From assembly GCA_036495525.1 (NCBI GenBank), contig DASXMR010000056.1, positions 1 to 64,000 on the forward strand: a stretch of 64,000 nucleotides of DNA, written 5' to 3'. Under the pieces are notes generated by a model. It did no database searches. It was not told where the DNA came from and saw nothing but the letters and a program-made list of their open reading frames with translations. The translations under genes and the position numbers were made by a program. Positions within the stretch are counted from its first letter, which is position 1. Every line of letters starts with the position of its first letter. Shown piece after piece: positions 35,446 through 43,481 of this stretch. Source of the stretch: DASXMR01 sp036495525. GTDB lineage: Bacteria; Actinomycetota; Actinomycetes; Streptosporangiales; Streptosporangiaceae.

Positions 35446-35607
35446 TCTCCTCAGCTTGCTCAGGCCAAAAACCAGGCGTTCACAATGCCCGGCTGGCAAA
35501 GTCCCTCGCCGTGGCGGATGCCGGCAATGACGGTGCCTGCGGAACCCGGCCAGGCACGGCGGGCGCACCGCGTACGGGTCACGATAATGCATCACGAGTC
35601 CCTGCGA

Positions 35608-35619
35608 TACGCTAGCGTA
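35608..35619. promoter_or_regulatory. TetR-type operator palindrome
   Basis: TACGCTAGCGTA is a perfect 12-bp palindrome in the 239-nt divergent region between the SDR gene and tetR. It lies 66 nt before the tetR ATG. It is the only strong palindrome there and probably the binding site of the adjacent regulator. Confidence 0.5.
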
Positions 35620-35684
35620 GCGAAACTATCCAGTAGCGGAACGCTCTCGTAGCGCCATGCGCAGCGCACGCAAGGACGTGGAGC

Positions 35685-36347
35685 ATGACTCGAACCCGAA
35701 GAACCGGGGACACCCTGAAGGCGGCTCACGGCGGCCGCTCCCTGGACAGTTCACGGAACGTCGCCTTGCGGGAAGCCGCGCTGGCCGTGCTGGCCGAGAT
35801 GGGCTACGACCGGCTGACCATGGACGCGGTGGCGGCACGGGCACGGGCGGGCAAGACCACGATCTACCGACGCTGGCAGAGCAAGGCAGAACTAGTCGTC
35901 GACGCACTCAACAGCCTCAAAGGCGAGCACGACGTCCCGGATACCGGATCATTGCGCCAGGACCTGCACGCCATGGCATCGGACCTCATCAACGCGGAAA
36001 GCCACCTCGGTGCGCTGACGGTCGGCATGGTTAACGCGCTGGCTCATGACGCCGAGCTGCGGCGGGTGTTCCGGGAGAAATTCATCGCGCCGCGGATGGC
36101 CGGCTTCCGGACTGTCTTCGAACGGGCCGTAGCCCGCGGCGAAATGCCAGCGGGCCACGACCTCGATCTTCTGGCCCGGTTGTTTCCGGCGCTCGGCCTC
36201 CAGGAGCTGGTGATGTCCGGCAAGCTGCCCGACACCCGGTCGGCCTTGCACATCATGGACGAGATCGTCTACCCGCTGGCCACCGCGTCCGCCGCCGAGA
36301 CCCGCACTGCCCCGGACAACCTCTTCGAAGGAAGCCACAGTGAGTGA
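35685..36347 (+). CDS. TetR/AcrR family regulator
   Basis: 220 residues. The HTH is at about 25-70: LREAALAVLAEMGYDRLTMD, VAARARAGKTTIYRRWQSKA and ELVVDALN. A C-terminal TetR_C_11-like ligand domain follows with HAMASDLINAESHLGALTVG. It overlaps the MFS gene by 8 nt, so it is very likely the local repressor of that efflux pump and possibly of the divergent SDR. Confidence 0.9.
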   Translation: MTRTRRTGDTLKAAHGGRSLDSSRNVALREAALAVLAEMGYDRLTMDAVAARARAGKTTIYRRWQSKAELVVDALNSLKGEHDVPDTGSLRQDLHAMASDLINAESHLGALTVGMVNALAHDAELRRVFREKFIAPRMAGFRTVFERAVARGEMPAGHDLDLLARLFPALGLQELVMSGKLPDTRSALHIMDEIVYPLATASAAETRTAPDNLFEGSHSE

Positions 36348-37962
36348 TGACAACGAGATCGGTGCCGGGCCCGGACGCGCCGTGACTGAGCCTGCCGATA
36401 CTGGGCCCGACGCAACTTCTTCCCCGGCCGCGCCGGACCGCCGGTGGCTGATCCTCGGGGTGATCGCGCTTGCTCAGCTGATGATCGTGCTCGACGCGAC
36501 AATCATGAACATCGCGCTGCCGAGCGCGCAAAGAGATCTGGGATTCTCCATCGTGGACCGCCAGTGGGTCGTCACCGCCTATGCGCTGGCGTTCGGCAGC
36601 TTGCTGCTGCTCGGCGGCAAGCTAGCGGACCTGCTGGGCCGGCGGGTGATGTTCATATCCGGCCTGATCGGGTTCGCCGTCGCCTCAGCGGTCGGCGGGG
36701 CGGCCGTGAACTTCGGCATGCTGGTCACCGCACGAGCCGCTCAAGGCCTGTTCGGGGCAATGCTCGCCCCGGCGGCGTTGTCGCTTCTGGCTGTCACGTT
36801 CACCGATACCAATGAACGAGGCCGGGCCTTCGGTGTATTCGGCGCGGTCGCCGGCGCCGGCGGTGCGATCGGACTGCTGCTCGGCGGGCTGCTCACCGAG
36901 TACCTGGACTGGCGCTGGTGCCTGTACGTCAACCTGATCTTCGCCGGCATCGCCGTCACCGGCGCCGTAACGCTGCTGCGCCGCCAGGCCCCGTCGTCGG
37001 CCAGGCCCAGGCTGGACCTGCCCGGCGCGGCACTGGTCTCCGGCGGCATGTTCTGCATCGTCTACGGCTTCTCCAACGCCGCCCTGCACAACTGGCACAC
37101 CCCCTCCACTTGGGGCTTCCTCGCCGCCGGAGTGATACTGCTGGCCGGATTCGTCTGGCGGCAGTACACCGCGCCCGAGCCGCTGCTACCGCCGCGGATC
37201 GTGGCTGACCGCACCCGCGGCGGCGCCTACCTGACCATGCTGCTCGGCGCGATCGGCCTGTTCGGCGTCTTCCTGTTCCTCAGCTATTACCTGCAGCAGA
37301 CCCTGGGCTTCTCCCCGGTAATTTCCGGGGTGGCGTTCCTGCCAATGGTGGCCTGCCTCGTCCTGTCCTCCGCCACCGCAAACGTCATACTCATGCCGCG
37401 TGTCGGGCCCCGACCGCTTGCACCGACCGGACTCCTGCTCGCCGCCATCGGCCTGGCCCTGCTGACGCGCATCGGTGTGCACAGCAGCTACGCAACTCAC
37501 GTTCTGCCGTCGTTGCTGATCATCGGACTAGGCTTCGGCATGGTCTTCGCTCCGGTCTTCAACAGCGGGACATTCGGCGTTGCCCCGCAAGACACGGGCG
37601 TCGCCTCGGCCACTATTAACACCGGCCAGCAGCTCGGCGGCTCGATCGGCACGTCCCTGCTCAACACCATCTTCGCCAGCACCGTCACTAGCTACATCGC
37701 GGGCCACGTCAGGCCGGCCACGCTGGTCAACGGCCGGCCCAGCCCTCAGCTGACCGGCCTGGCCCAGATCCACGGCTACACCACCGCCTTCTGGTGGTCG
37801 GCTGCCATCCTGACCATCGCCGCGATCGCCGCCGTGATTCTGTTCCGCAACGGACCGCTGACCAACAATGGCGCAGCTCAGCCGGCCGACCTGGCCAGCG
37901 ACACCGCGCCACCCGGCGGAGCCGCCCGAAACCGGATCATCAGATCCGACCGCACGATGTAG
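36340..37962 (+). CDS. MFS transporter, DHA2 (EmrB/QacA) type
   Basis: 540 residues with about 14 membrane segments. Motif A appears as GGKLADLLGRRVMFISG and motif C as FGAVAGAGGAIGLLLGG (gxxxGPxxGG-like). LDATIMNIALPSAQRDLGFS in segment 1 is the DHA2 signature. It starts with GTG inside the end of tetR. It is a drug/H+ antiporter type exporter, induced by whatever ligand releases the TetR protein. Confidence 0.92.
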   Translation: MSDDNEIGAGPGRAVTEPADTGPDATSSPAAPDRRWLILGVIALAQLMIVLDATIMNIALPSAQRDLGFSIVDRQWVVTAYALAFGSLLLLGGKLADLLGRRVMFISGLIGFAVASAVGGAAVNFGMLVTARAAQGLFGAMLAPAALSLLAVTFTDTNERGRAFGVFGAVAGAGGAIGLLLGGLLTEYLDWRWCLYVNLIFAGIAVTGAVTLLRRQAPSSARPRLDLPGAALVSGGMFCIVYGFSNAALHNWHTPSTWGFLAAGVILLAGFVWRQYTAPEPLLPPRIVADRTRGGAYLTMLLGAIGLFGVFLFLSYYLQQTLGFSPVISGVAFLPMVACLVLSSATANVILMPRVGPRPLAPTGLLLAAIGLALLTRIGVHSSYATHVLPSLLIIGLGFGMVFAPVFNSGTFGVAPQDTGVASATINTGQQLGGSIGTSLLNTIFASTVTSYIAGHVRPATLVNGRPSPQLTGLAQIHGYTTAFWWSAAILTIAAIAAVILFRNGPLTNNGAAQPADLASDTAPPGGAARNRIIRSDRTM

Positions 37963-38399
37963 GGAGCTGGCTGCTACCAGTGCTCTCCGCAGGCGTCCGC
38001 CGAAGATCGCGGAGAGATTCAGCAAAACGCGCAGCTCAGAGCACATGATGATCATGGTGGGGGCGGGGTGGGACTCGAACCCGCGACCGGCGGATTATGC
38101 GTCCAGCCCGGCAGCGACTCCTGTTAGGGCAACTGACCTGGGCGGATATAGCTGCGGATCCGATCCTGCTCAGGCTGCGCTGGTGTACACCCACGGTCGC
38201 GGTTTCACCTAGGGCACCCTCGACCAGTGCGAGGCTCGGGATCTCAGTCGAGCGGTGCGCACGGCGGGTGTGAGCAGGGCAGCCAGCTGAGCGACGTCGT
38301 CCAGAGGTCCATGCCGAGGACGGCTTTTTCGCGGGCGGCCTGGCGCTCGGCGGAGATGGCGCGGTGGGTCAGCTTGGTGTACTCGGCGCGGGAGGGTGC
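37963..38399. other. Gene-free stretch with tRNA remnant and possible gene debris
   Basis: 437 bases without an intact gene. They contain the tRNA 3'-end fragment (38060-38104). From about 38395 down to 38244 on the minus strand there is an open segment that looks coding (YTKLTHRAISAERQAAREKA) and appears to shift frame near 38300. I cannot name the parent gene. Confidence 0.4.
38060..38104 (-). pseudogene. tRNA(CAU) 3'-end fragment
   Basis: On the minus strand the sequence runs from an anticodon-loop-like GCATAATCC through a T-arm GCGGG-TTCGAGT-CCCAC to a CCCGCCCC acceptor end. About 39 of 44 bases match the intact tRNA at 41620-41693. No D-arm or 5' acceptor strand is present, and the anticodon stem cannot pair. 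It is a remnant, with the same orientation as the intact gene. Confidence 0.65.
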
Positions 38400-39758
38400 T
38401 CAGCTCACGCGACCCTTGTTCTGCGGGCCGGCCAAGCGGAACGACTGGCTCAGTTCGGGCCGGATCTGCGGCGCAGGCGGCGTGTGGCTAGCTGTTCGAG
38501 CGTAAGCGCGGAGGGGATCGGGAACGTCGGTCTCGAATACCTCGAGCCATTCGGCGGGGTCAGGGGATCCTTCGATAATCCGGAATCGTGCGGCTGAGTA
38601 GTACAAGCCTGTCAGCAGGACCTGGGCCTCCCAGGCCTGGCGCTCGGTGTCGCCGCCGCCGTTGGAGAGGATGACGTGGATGCCGGTGAGCGGGCTGTGC
38701 TTGCCTGGCTGGAGCCGGGTGCCGACGAGGGCGTAGGAGGCGCGCAGTGCCGGAGAGACCAGCTTGGCGCGCGGGTCGCTGAACAGGCCCGCGGGGTAGG
38801 CAGGCGAGCGCTCGGTGTCTGGCCAGGCAGTCGCGGGGTCGGGTGAGACGATGTCGTAGATCGTCGCGTAACGCGGGCTGTTGCGCCCGCCACCGGCGTC
38901 AGGATTCTCGAAGTGGACGTCGTTGGCCAGGTAACCGGGGACGGTCAGTGCCGCGGAGTAGACGTCGTACCAGTCAGCGAACTCATCCAGGCGTCTGGGG
39001 TCAGACGGGTTGGTCAGGACGAAGCGCACTCCGGTGCGGCCGCTCGGATGCATGGTGCGTTCAGTCTGCCGCGTTGTGGGTGCTAGCTGCTCCTGGGGGG
39101 GTCTGCTGCGCCAGCTGTGGATCTGCGCCAGGGTGGCGTCGGCCAGGGCCTGCCGTGCGGCGCCGAGGGGCAGGTCAGCGGTGTAGACGGGGGTGCCGGG
39201 CTGCTGGCGCCACGACCCGGCGAGGGGTCCGGCGTCGAGCCCGTCGAAGCCCAGCTGGTTCGCGAGTTCGAGCACGATCGATATGGCGGCCGGGTCGTCG
39301 CCGGCGACCGGGATCGCCGTACGCTCGCCGCCTCCGGGCTTGCCGAGCGTGGCCAGGCTCGCCGGACGGATGGTGTTGAACGCCTTGACCACCGAGTGTC
39401 CCAGCTGTGATTGCACCCACTGGCTTTCGGGCTGGCCGACGTCGATGGCGCCGATGTGCCCGTCCCGCAGTTCGGGGACATAGTTCGCAGCGTCGATGAC
39501 GACAGTGTCGGCGGGCAGGCCGCTGAGCAGCCCTGCGGGAAGCGCGGGGATGCTGTTCTCGGGGATGGCGACGATCACGACGTCGGCGTTGCTGGCGACA
39601 TCGGTGACGGGGACTGGGGAGGCGCCGGTCCGGGCGGCGATGCCGGTGAGTGTCTGGGGTCCGCGGGAGTTGGCGATCGTGACCTGGTGCCCGGCCCGAG
39701 TGAGTCGGCCGGCGAGCGTGGCGCCCATGTTGCCGGCGCCGATGATTCCGATGCGCAT
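38400..39758 (-). CDS. NADP-binding reductase (NpdG/F420-NADP type) fused to an unknown domain
   Basis: 452 residues. Residues 1 to about 225 are a dinucleotide-binding reductase: MRIGIIGAGNMGATLAGRL, then SRGPQTL, VVIDAANYVPEL and SVVKAFNTIRPASLATLG. This is the pattern of F420H2:NADP oxidoreductase/NADPH-dependent reductase relatives. Residues about 236-452 form a separate domain (FVLTNPSDPRRLDEFADWYD; HSPLTGIHVILSNGGGDTER) of likely ferredoxin-like dimeric barrel type that I cannot name. There is no stop codon between them, so they form one polypeptide. The ATG at 39758 has GGAG 8 nt upstream. Confidence 0.72.
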   Translation of the reverse strand: MRIGIIGAGNMGATLAGRLTRAGHQVTIANSRGPQTLTGIAARTGASPVPVTDVASNADVVIVAIPENSIPALPAGLLSGLPADTVVIDAANYVPELRDGHIGAIDVGQPESQWVQSQLGHSVVKAFNTIRPASLATLGKPGGGERTAIPVAGDDPAAISIVLELANQLGFDGLDAGPLAGSWRQQPGTPVYTADLPLGAARQALADATLAQIHSWRSRPPQEQLAPTTRQTERTMHPSGRTGVRFVLTNPSDPRRLDEFADWYDVYSAALTVPGYLANDVHFENPDAGGGRNSPRYATIYDIVSPDPATAWPDTERSPAYPAGLFSDPRAKLVSPALRASYALVGTRLQPGKHSPLTGIHVILSNGGGDTERQAWEAQVLLTGLYYSAARFRIIEGSPDPAEWLEVFETDVPDPLRAYARTASHTPPAPQIRPELSQSFRLAGPQNKGRVS

Positions 39759-39843
39759 GCTGTTCTCCTGGTGGTAGATGCGGGCATTGGCGGCCGCGGT
39801 GTCAGAGGGCGGAGGCCAGGAGCGGCTCGCCAGCGAACTCGGA

Positions 39844-40275
39844 TTAGGGCGGGAACAGGTCACGCAGCGACGGCCGGTCGCTGTGCAAGTCACAAAGCTC
39901 GATGAGGGTACCGGCGGGTCCCCGGTTCAGCAGCGGCGTGGTGCCGGCCGTGGCGTAGGAGCGGTAGCCGAGCGCGTCGAGCCGTCGCGCCTCGGCGGCC
40001 AGATCCTCAACCCAGTAGCCGATGTGGTGCACGCCGCCGCCCTCCGGGATGTCCAGCGGGGTGCCGGGGATGGCCTGCCAGACCTCGACCGCAAATGGCC
40101 CGCCGACGGAGAAGGCGACATGGCAGTCCACCTCGTAGGGTCGGCCGGCCGCGTCGGCGAGGGTCAGTGCCCGCAGCCTGGCCGGGCGCCAGCGCAGCCG
40201 GAATACCTCGCCGAGTTCCTCCTGGCCGGCCGGCAGGTCAGGGACTGCTATGCCGATGTGCCAGATGCTGATCAT
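39844..40275 (-). CDS. VOC family protein
   Basis: 143 residues. ISIWHIGIAVPDLPAGQEEL opens a glyoxalase/dioxygenase fold, and GGGVHHIGYWVEDLAAEARR and GPAGTLIELCDL supply the second half with possible metal ligands (His, His, Glu). AGGAGGG about 8 nt before the ATG at 40275 supports the start. It is divergent from tetR, with two palindromes in the gap, and probably controlled by it. It may bind or degrade the inducer. Confidence 0.82.
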   Translation of the reverse strand: MISIWHIGIAVPDLPAGQEELGEVFRLRWRPARLRALTLADAAGRPYEVDCHVAFSVGGPFAVEVWQAIPGTPLDIPEGGGVHHIGYWVEDLAAEARRLDALGYRSYATAGTTPLLNRGPAGTLIELCDLHSDRPSLRDLFPP

Positions 40276-40293
40276 TGATGACGCCCTCCTATC

Positions 40294-40342
40294 CGGACAC
40301 CGTGTCCGATTCGACGCTAGCAATATCCGGGCACTGTGTCCA
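40294..40342. promoter_or_regulatory. Two TetR operators between VOC and tetR genes
   Basis: CGGACAC-C-GTGTCCG (40294-40308) is a perfect 15-bp palindrome. CGGGCAC-T-GTGTCCA (40328-40342) is a close second copy, with centres 34 bp apart. They sit between the VOC ATG (40275) and the tetR GTG (40364), as expected for a divergently acting, autoregulated repressor. Confidence 0.65.
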
Positions 40343-40363
40343 CTTATCCGGTACGCTGATCCC

Positions 40364-40921
40364 GTGACCTCCCCCGACCCCAGGATGATGCGCGCCGACG
40401 CGCAGCGGAACTACGACGCGGTCCTCGCCGCAGCCAGGACCGTCTTCGCGCAGGCGGGAACCGACGCGCCCATGGAAGACGTCGCCCGGGCCGCCGGAGT
40501 CGGGCGGGGAACCCTTTACCGGCGCTTCCCGACCCGCGAGCATCTGTTCGCTGCGATTCTGCAAGAGCGGGTGGACGAGCTCGACGCGTCCGCGCAGCGC
40601 GCGCTGGAAGCCCCGGATGTGTGGCGGGCGCTGAGCGAGTGGCTGGAGCTCTATGATCGGTGCGCGACCGGGTACCGGGGCATGAGCGCCAGGGTCGGGG
40701 AATCGCTGAGCGACGACAGCTCGGCCGTGGGTACCCTGTGCGGGCCGATGAAAGACAGCTTCGCCCGGCTGTTTGAGCGAGCCCGGCAGGAGGTCCCGCT
40801 CCGCCCGGACCTGACCCCGACTCAGCTGCTGTCGATGGTCAGTGCCCTGCCCAAGGACACCCGCACGGGCCAGACACCAGAGCCCTGCCTGCGCCTCGTC
40901 CTGGACGGCCTGCACGGGTAA
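40364..40921 (+). CDS. TetR/AcrR family regulator
   Basis: 185 residues. The HTH is near the N-terminus: NYDAVLAAARTVFAQAGTDA, PMEDVARAAGVGRGTLYRRF and PTREHLFAAIL. The C-terminal domain resembles the SACE_7040-type TetR domain (LSEWLELYDRCATGYRGM). The GTG at 40364 is chosen because upstream codons overlap the operator palindromes. It likely represses the divergent VOC gene and itself. Confidence 0.87.
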   Translation: MTSPDPRMMRADAQRNYDAVLAAARTVFAQAGTDAPMEDVARAAGVGRGTLYRRFPTREHLFAAILQERVDELDASAQRALEAPDVWRALSEWLELYDRCATGYRGMSARVGESLSDDSSAVGTLCGPMKDSFARLFERARQEVPLRPDLTPTQLLSMVSALPKDTRTGQTPEPCLRLVLDGLHG

Positions 40922-41039
40922 AGGCCCGGGTTCCTTCGAGCTCCGGTGGGAGAAAGCTGAATATCGCACTGGCGGTCATGCATATCTCTCTCGGCCTGTG
41001 CGTGACCGCCCATTCGGCGGCCGGCGTACTGTCTGACCG

Positions 41040-41504
41040 CGCCGGGCGGACTGGCGCCTCGGCCTCGCCACCGTGACCGCCGCCCCGGCGTCGACCGGCG
41101 CTGCGCGTTCCAACCGCTTCCACTTACGGTCACGCGGCCGCCGTGCAGCCGGGTCGATCAGATTCAGCCGCACTAACGGCCGGTAGGCGGCTGACTCCGA
41201 CACCGGGCCCACCTCCCGCCTGGCCAGCTCGAACACCAGCCGGCGCGGACCCACGACGGATGAGCCAGCCGCAGCTCGGCCAGCGTCACCTCCACCGCCG
41301 CGGTCATCTGATGCGGACACGACCGCGGCCGGTGCGACCGGTCCGCCAGCCCCTCCAGCCCGCGCGCCTCATACCGGGCCAGCCACGCATGCACCGTTTG
41401 CGCGCCACCCCGACCCGGGCCGCCACATCCGTCACCGTCTCACCATCGGCGATCACCGCCCGGACGGCCTCATACCGCTGCTCAACCACAGACAACTCCC
41501 TCAT
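41040..41504 (-). pseudogene. IS481-like transposase remnant
   Basis: The N-terminal HTH starts intact at 41504 (VVEQRYEAVRAVIADGETVT). It shifts frame near 41390 to MHAWLARYEARGLEGLADRS, and again near 41260 to GPRRLVFELARREVGPVSES and RPRDRKWKRLERAAP. The sequence ends before the DDE catalytic domain of this family. At least two frameshifts plus 3' truncation make it non-functional. It marks the 38-41.7 kb block as a former insertion hotspot. Confidence 0.75.
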
Positions 41505-41521
41505 GAACCGGGAGTGTCACC

Positions 41522-41603
41522 CATCAGCCGAAGCAGGCGTAACCCATCAGCCGGAACACTGGCACCCATCAGCCGAAGCCCAGATGGGAGGCATCAGCCG
41601 GAG
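41522..41603. repeat. Four iteron-like repeats CATCAGCCGRA
   Basis: CATCAGCCG followed by A/G-A begins at 41522, 41545, 41567 and 41592, with spacings of 23, 22 and 25 bp. Three copies share the longer ACCCATCAGCCG. The array lies between the start of the transposase remnant and the tRNA 3' end. Regular spacing near two helical turns suggests protein-binding repeats of the element end. Confidence 0.75.
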
Positions 41604-41619
41604 TAATACATTCAGTGAG

Positions 41620-41693
41620 TGGGGCGGGTGGGGCTCGAACCCACGACCGGCGGATTATGAGTCCGCTGCTCTGACCGGCTGAGCTACCGCCCC
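41620..41693 (-). tRNA. tRNA with CAU anticodon (probably elongator Met)
   Basis: A complete 74-nt cloverleaf can be folded by hand. The acceptor is GGGGCGG/CCGCCCC with discriminator A, the D-stem GCTC/GAGC, and the anticodon stem GCGGA/TCCGC with loop CTCATAA. The T-arm is GTGGG-TTCGAGC-CCCAC. No 3' CCA is encoded. The CAU anticodon allows Met or lysidine-type Ile. The elongator Met reading is favoured by resemblance to actinobacterial tRNA-Met and by lack of initiator features (there is a normal first acceptor pair). Confidence 0.93.
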
Positions 41694-41814
41694 TGGTTAC
41701 GTGGCGCCGGCCGACTGCTGATAGCCGCGCGGCTGCCTGGCCTTGTGAACCCGCTGACCTAGGCTAGCGCGGACTGGCAGCGCCAGCCACGACGCCTGGC
41801 TGGTGCCAGTTACC

Positions 41815-42411
41815 TCAGCGCGGGCTGAGCTGCATCGACATGGCGTGCTCCACCAGCGCGATCAGGGCGGACTTGGTGGAGTTGCGGCCGCGCGCGTCGC
41901 ACTGCACAATCGGCGTTTGCGGGCTGACCGACAGCGCCTCCTGGACGTCGGCCATCGCGTGCGGGAAGTTCCCGTGGAACCCGTTGACGGCGATGATGAA
42001 GGGCAGCTTCGCCGACTCGAAGTAGTCGACGGCCGGGAAGGAATCTGCCAGCCTGCGGGTGTCCACCAGGACCACGGCACCGATGGCGCCCTGGATCAGG
42101 TCGTCCCACATGAACCAGAACCGGTGCTGGCCAGGCGTCCCGAAGAGGTAGAGGATCAGGCCGGCGTCGAGGGTCACCCGGCCGAAGTCCATCGCGACGG
42201 TGGTGGTCGTCTTGTCGGGAGTATGCGACAGGTCGTCCAGGCCATCGCTCGCCGAGGTCATGACGGCCTCGGTGGTGAGCGGAGTGATCTCGGAGACCGA
42301 GCCGACAAAAGTGGTCTTGCCCACGCCGAAGCCGCCCGCGACGACGATCTTCACTGAGGTCATCGCCGCGTCCGCCGCCATGCTGACGGCCTTAGAGCTT
42401 GCGTAGTCCAC
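41815..42411 (-). CDS. cvnD: Conservon small GTPase (CvnD type)
   Basis: 198 residues. The P-loop is VAGGFGVGKTT at about 24-34. DFG/TPGQHRF is the switch II analogue, and the NKxD box is degenerate (VNGF), as in this family. The GTG at 42411 overlaps the end of the DUF742 gene, the usual CVN arrangement, and the preceding in-frame codons belong to that gene's other frame. It acts with the roadblock and DUF742 proteins as a membrane-associated signalling complex downstream of the sensor kinase. Confidence 0.92.
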   Translation of the reverse strand: MDYASSKAVSMAADAAMTSVKIVVAGGFGVGKTTFVGSVSEITPLTTEAVMTSASDGLDDLSHTPDKTTTTVAMDFGRVTLDAGLILYLFGTPGQHRFWFMWDDLIQGAIGAVVLVDTRRLADSFPAVDYFESAKLPFIIAVNGFHGNFPHAMADVQEALSVSPQTPIVQCDARGRNSTKSALIALVEHAMSMQLSPR

Positions 42412-42898
42412 TGAGCACCCTTTCAAGCAGATGAAGGTCCGGGCGACCCTGCGCATGATCCATCTGGTGGACCCGGACCAGTCCTTCCATCGCCATGTCA
42501 GCGATCAGCACGCGTGCTACCCCCAGAGGCATCCTGAGCACGGCGGAGATTTCCGCTACCGAGCGCCAGTCCCGGCAGAAGCCGAGAATGGCCTGGCACT
42601 CGGGGCTGAGCACGGAAAGGTCGCGCGACTCGTAGTGAGAAGCGGCGACCATGGCCTCGATCTGAAGCTGATACCTCGGCTTCGTCCGTCCCCCGGTGAC
42701 GGCGTACGGACGGACCAGAGGGCTCGCCTGCCCTTCCGCACCGCCGCCGTGCGCGCCAGGGCGCACCTGGCCGGGGTCGCGCGGCACCGGCGCGTTGCCG
42801 CCCGCTGACTGGTTGGCGGCATGCTGCAGGCGATCGGGCGGTCCTGACGAGTACATGCCATCGGCAGGAGCCCAGTCATCCCGGCGGGGACCCGACAC
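42392..42898 (-). CDS. cvnC: DUF742 protein of the conservon (CvnC type)
   Basis: 168 residues. A disordered Gly/Gln/Pro-rich N-terminus precedes the DUF742 winged-helix-like domain: LVRPYAVTGGRTKPRYQLQI, LSPECQAILGFCRDWRSVAE and ISAVLRMPLGVARVLIADMA. It ends LSGLRKL, with its stop inside the GTPase start. It is third in the kinase-roadblock-DUF742-GTPase order, so the conservon is complete. Confidence 0.92.
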   Translation of the reverse strand: MSGPRRDDWAPADGMYSSGPPDRLQHAANQSAGGNAPVPRDPGQVRPGAHGGGAEGQASPLVRPYAVTGGRTKPRYQLQIEAMVAASHYESRDLSVLSPECQAILGFCRDWRSVAEISAVLRMPLGVARVLIADMAMEGLVRVHQMDHAQGRPDLHLLERVLSGLRKL

Positions 42899-42914
42899 CG
42901 GCGTCTCCTGTCAC

Positions 42915-43346
42915 TTATCTGCCGTCCTGAGACCAGTCCGGGGCGGTCAATCCGCGTGCCTCGGGCGTCAGGGCGCTGCCCACGCGCTCGACCAGCAGCG
43001 CCATCTCGTAAGCGACCAGGCCCATGTCGCAGTCGGCGGCGGCGAGCACAGCAAGGCTGGAGCCGTCGCTGATCGCCATGACCACCAGCAAGCCGCGCTG
43101 CATCTCCACGACCGTCTGGGTGACGGCACCGCCTTCGAAGACGCGCGACGCCCCCTGGGTCAGGCTGGTGAGGCCGGAGGTAACTGCCGCCAGCTGATCG
43201 ACCCGGTCAGGCGGAAATCCCTGCGAGAAAGCCACCGGTAGTCCGTCGGAAGAGACCACGATGGCATGCGCGACGGAAGGGACCCGCTCGACGAAGTTCG
43301 TGATCAGCCAGTTCAGGTCCTGCGCCGGACGCACTAGCGGAGTCAC
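42915..43346 (-). CDS. cvnB: Roadblock/LC7 domain protein of the conservon (CvnB type)
   Basis: 143 residues with a full roadblock domain: LNWLITNFVERVPSVAHAIV, SSDGLPVAFSQGFP and the C-terminal GLLVVMAISDGSSLAVLAAA. It is the GTPase partner in CVN systems and is expected to bind the GTPase directly. It lies 16 nt upstream of the DUF742 gene and 135 nt downstream of the kinase gene. Confidence 0.92.
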   Translation of the reverse strand: MTPLVRPAQDLNWLITNFVERVPSVAHAIVVSSDGLPVAFSQGFPPDRVDQLAAVTSGLTSLTQGASRVFEGGAVTQTVVEMQRGLLVVMAISDGSSLAVLAAADCDMGLVAYEMALLVERVGSALTPEARGLTAPDWSQDGR

Positions 43347-43481
43347 GAGCGCTCCTTCCTATCGGGACGGGCAGCCTGTGCCCCGCAAATGGCGATGGGA
43401 CTGGTCGCACGTATGGTAACTGAGTGGCTCAGCCGTGTCCGCTCCTCTAGCATGACCGGCCTCCTGACCTCGTGTCACGCG

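Noticed and set aside
37868..38212. Open frame translating to GWDSNPRPADYASS near the tRNA fragment
   Set aside because: It is the well-known artefact of translating a tRNA T-arm/anticodon region. No coding bias, and it overlaps the tRNA remnant.
41143..41682. 179-residue open frame ending in GWGSNPRPADYES
   Set aside because: It runs through the intact tRNA and the transposase remnant on the opposite strand; the same artefact.
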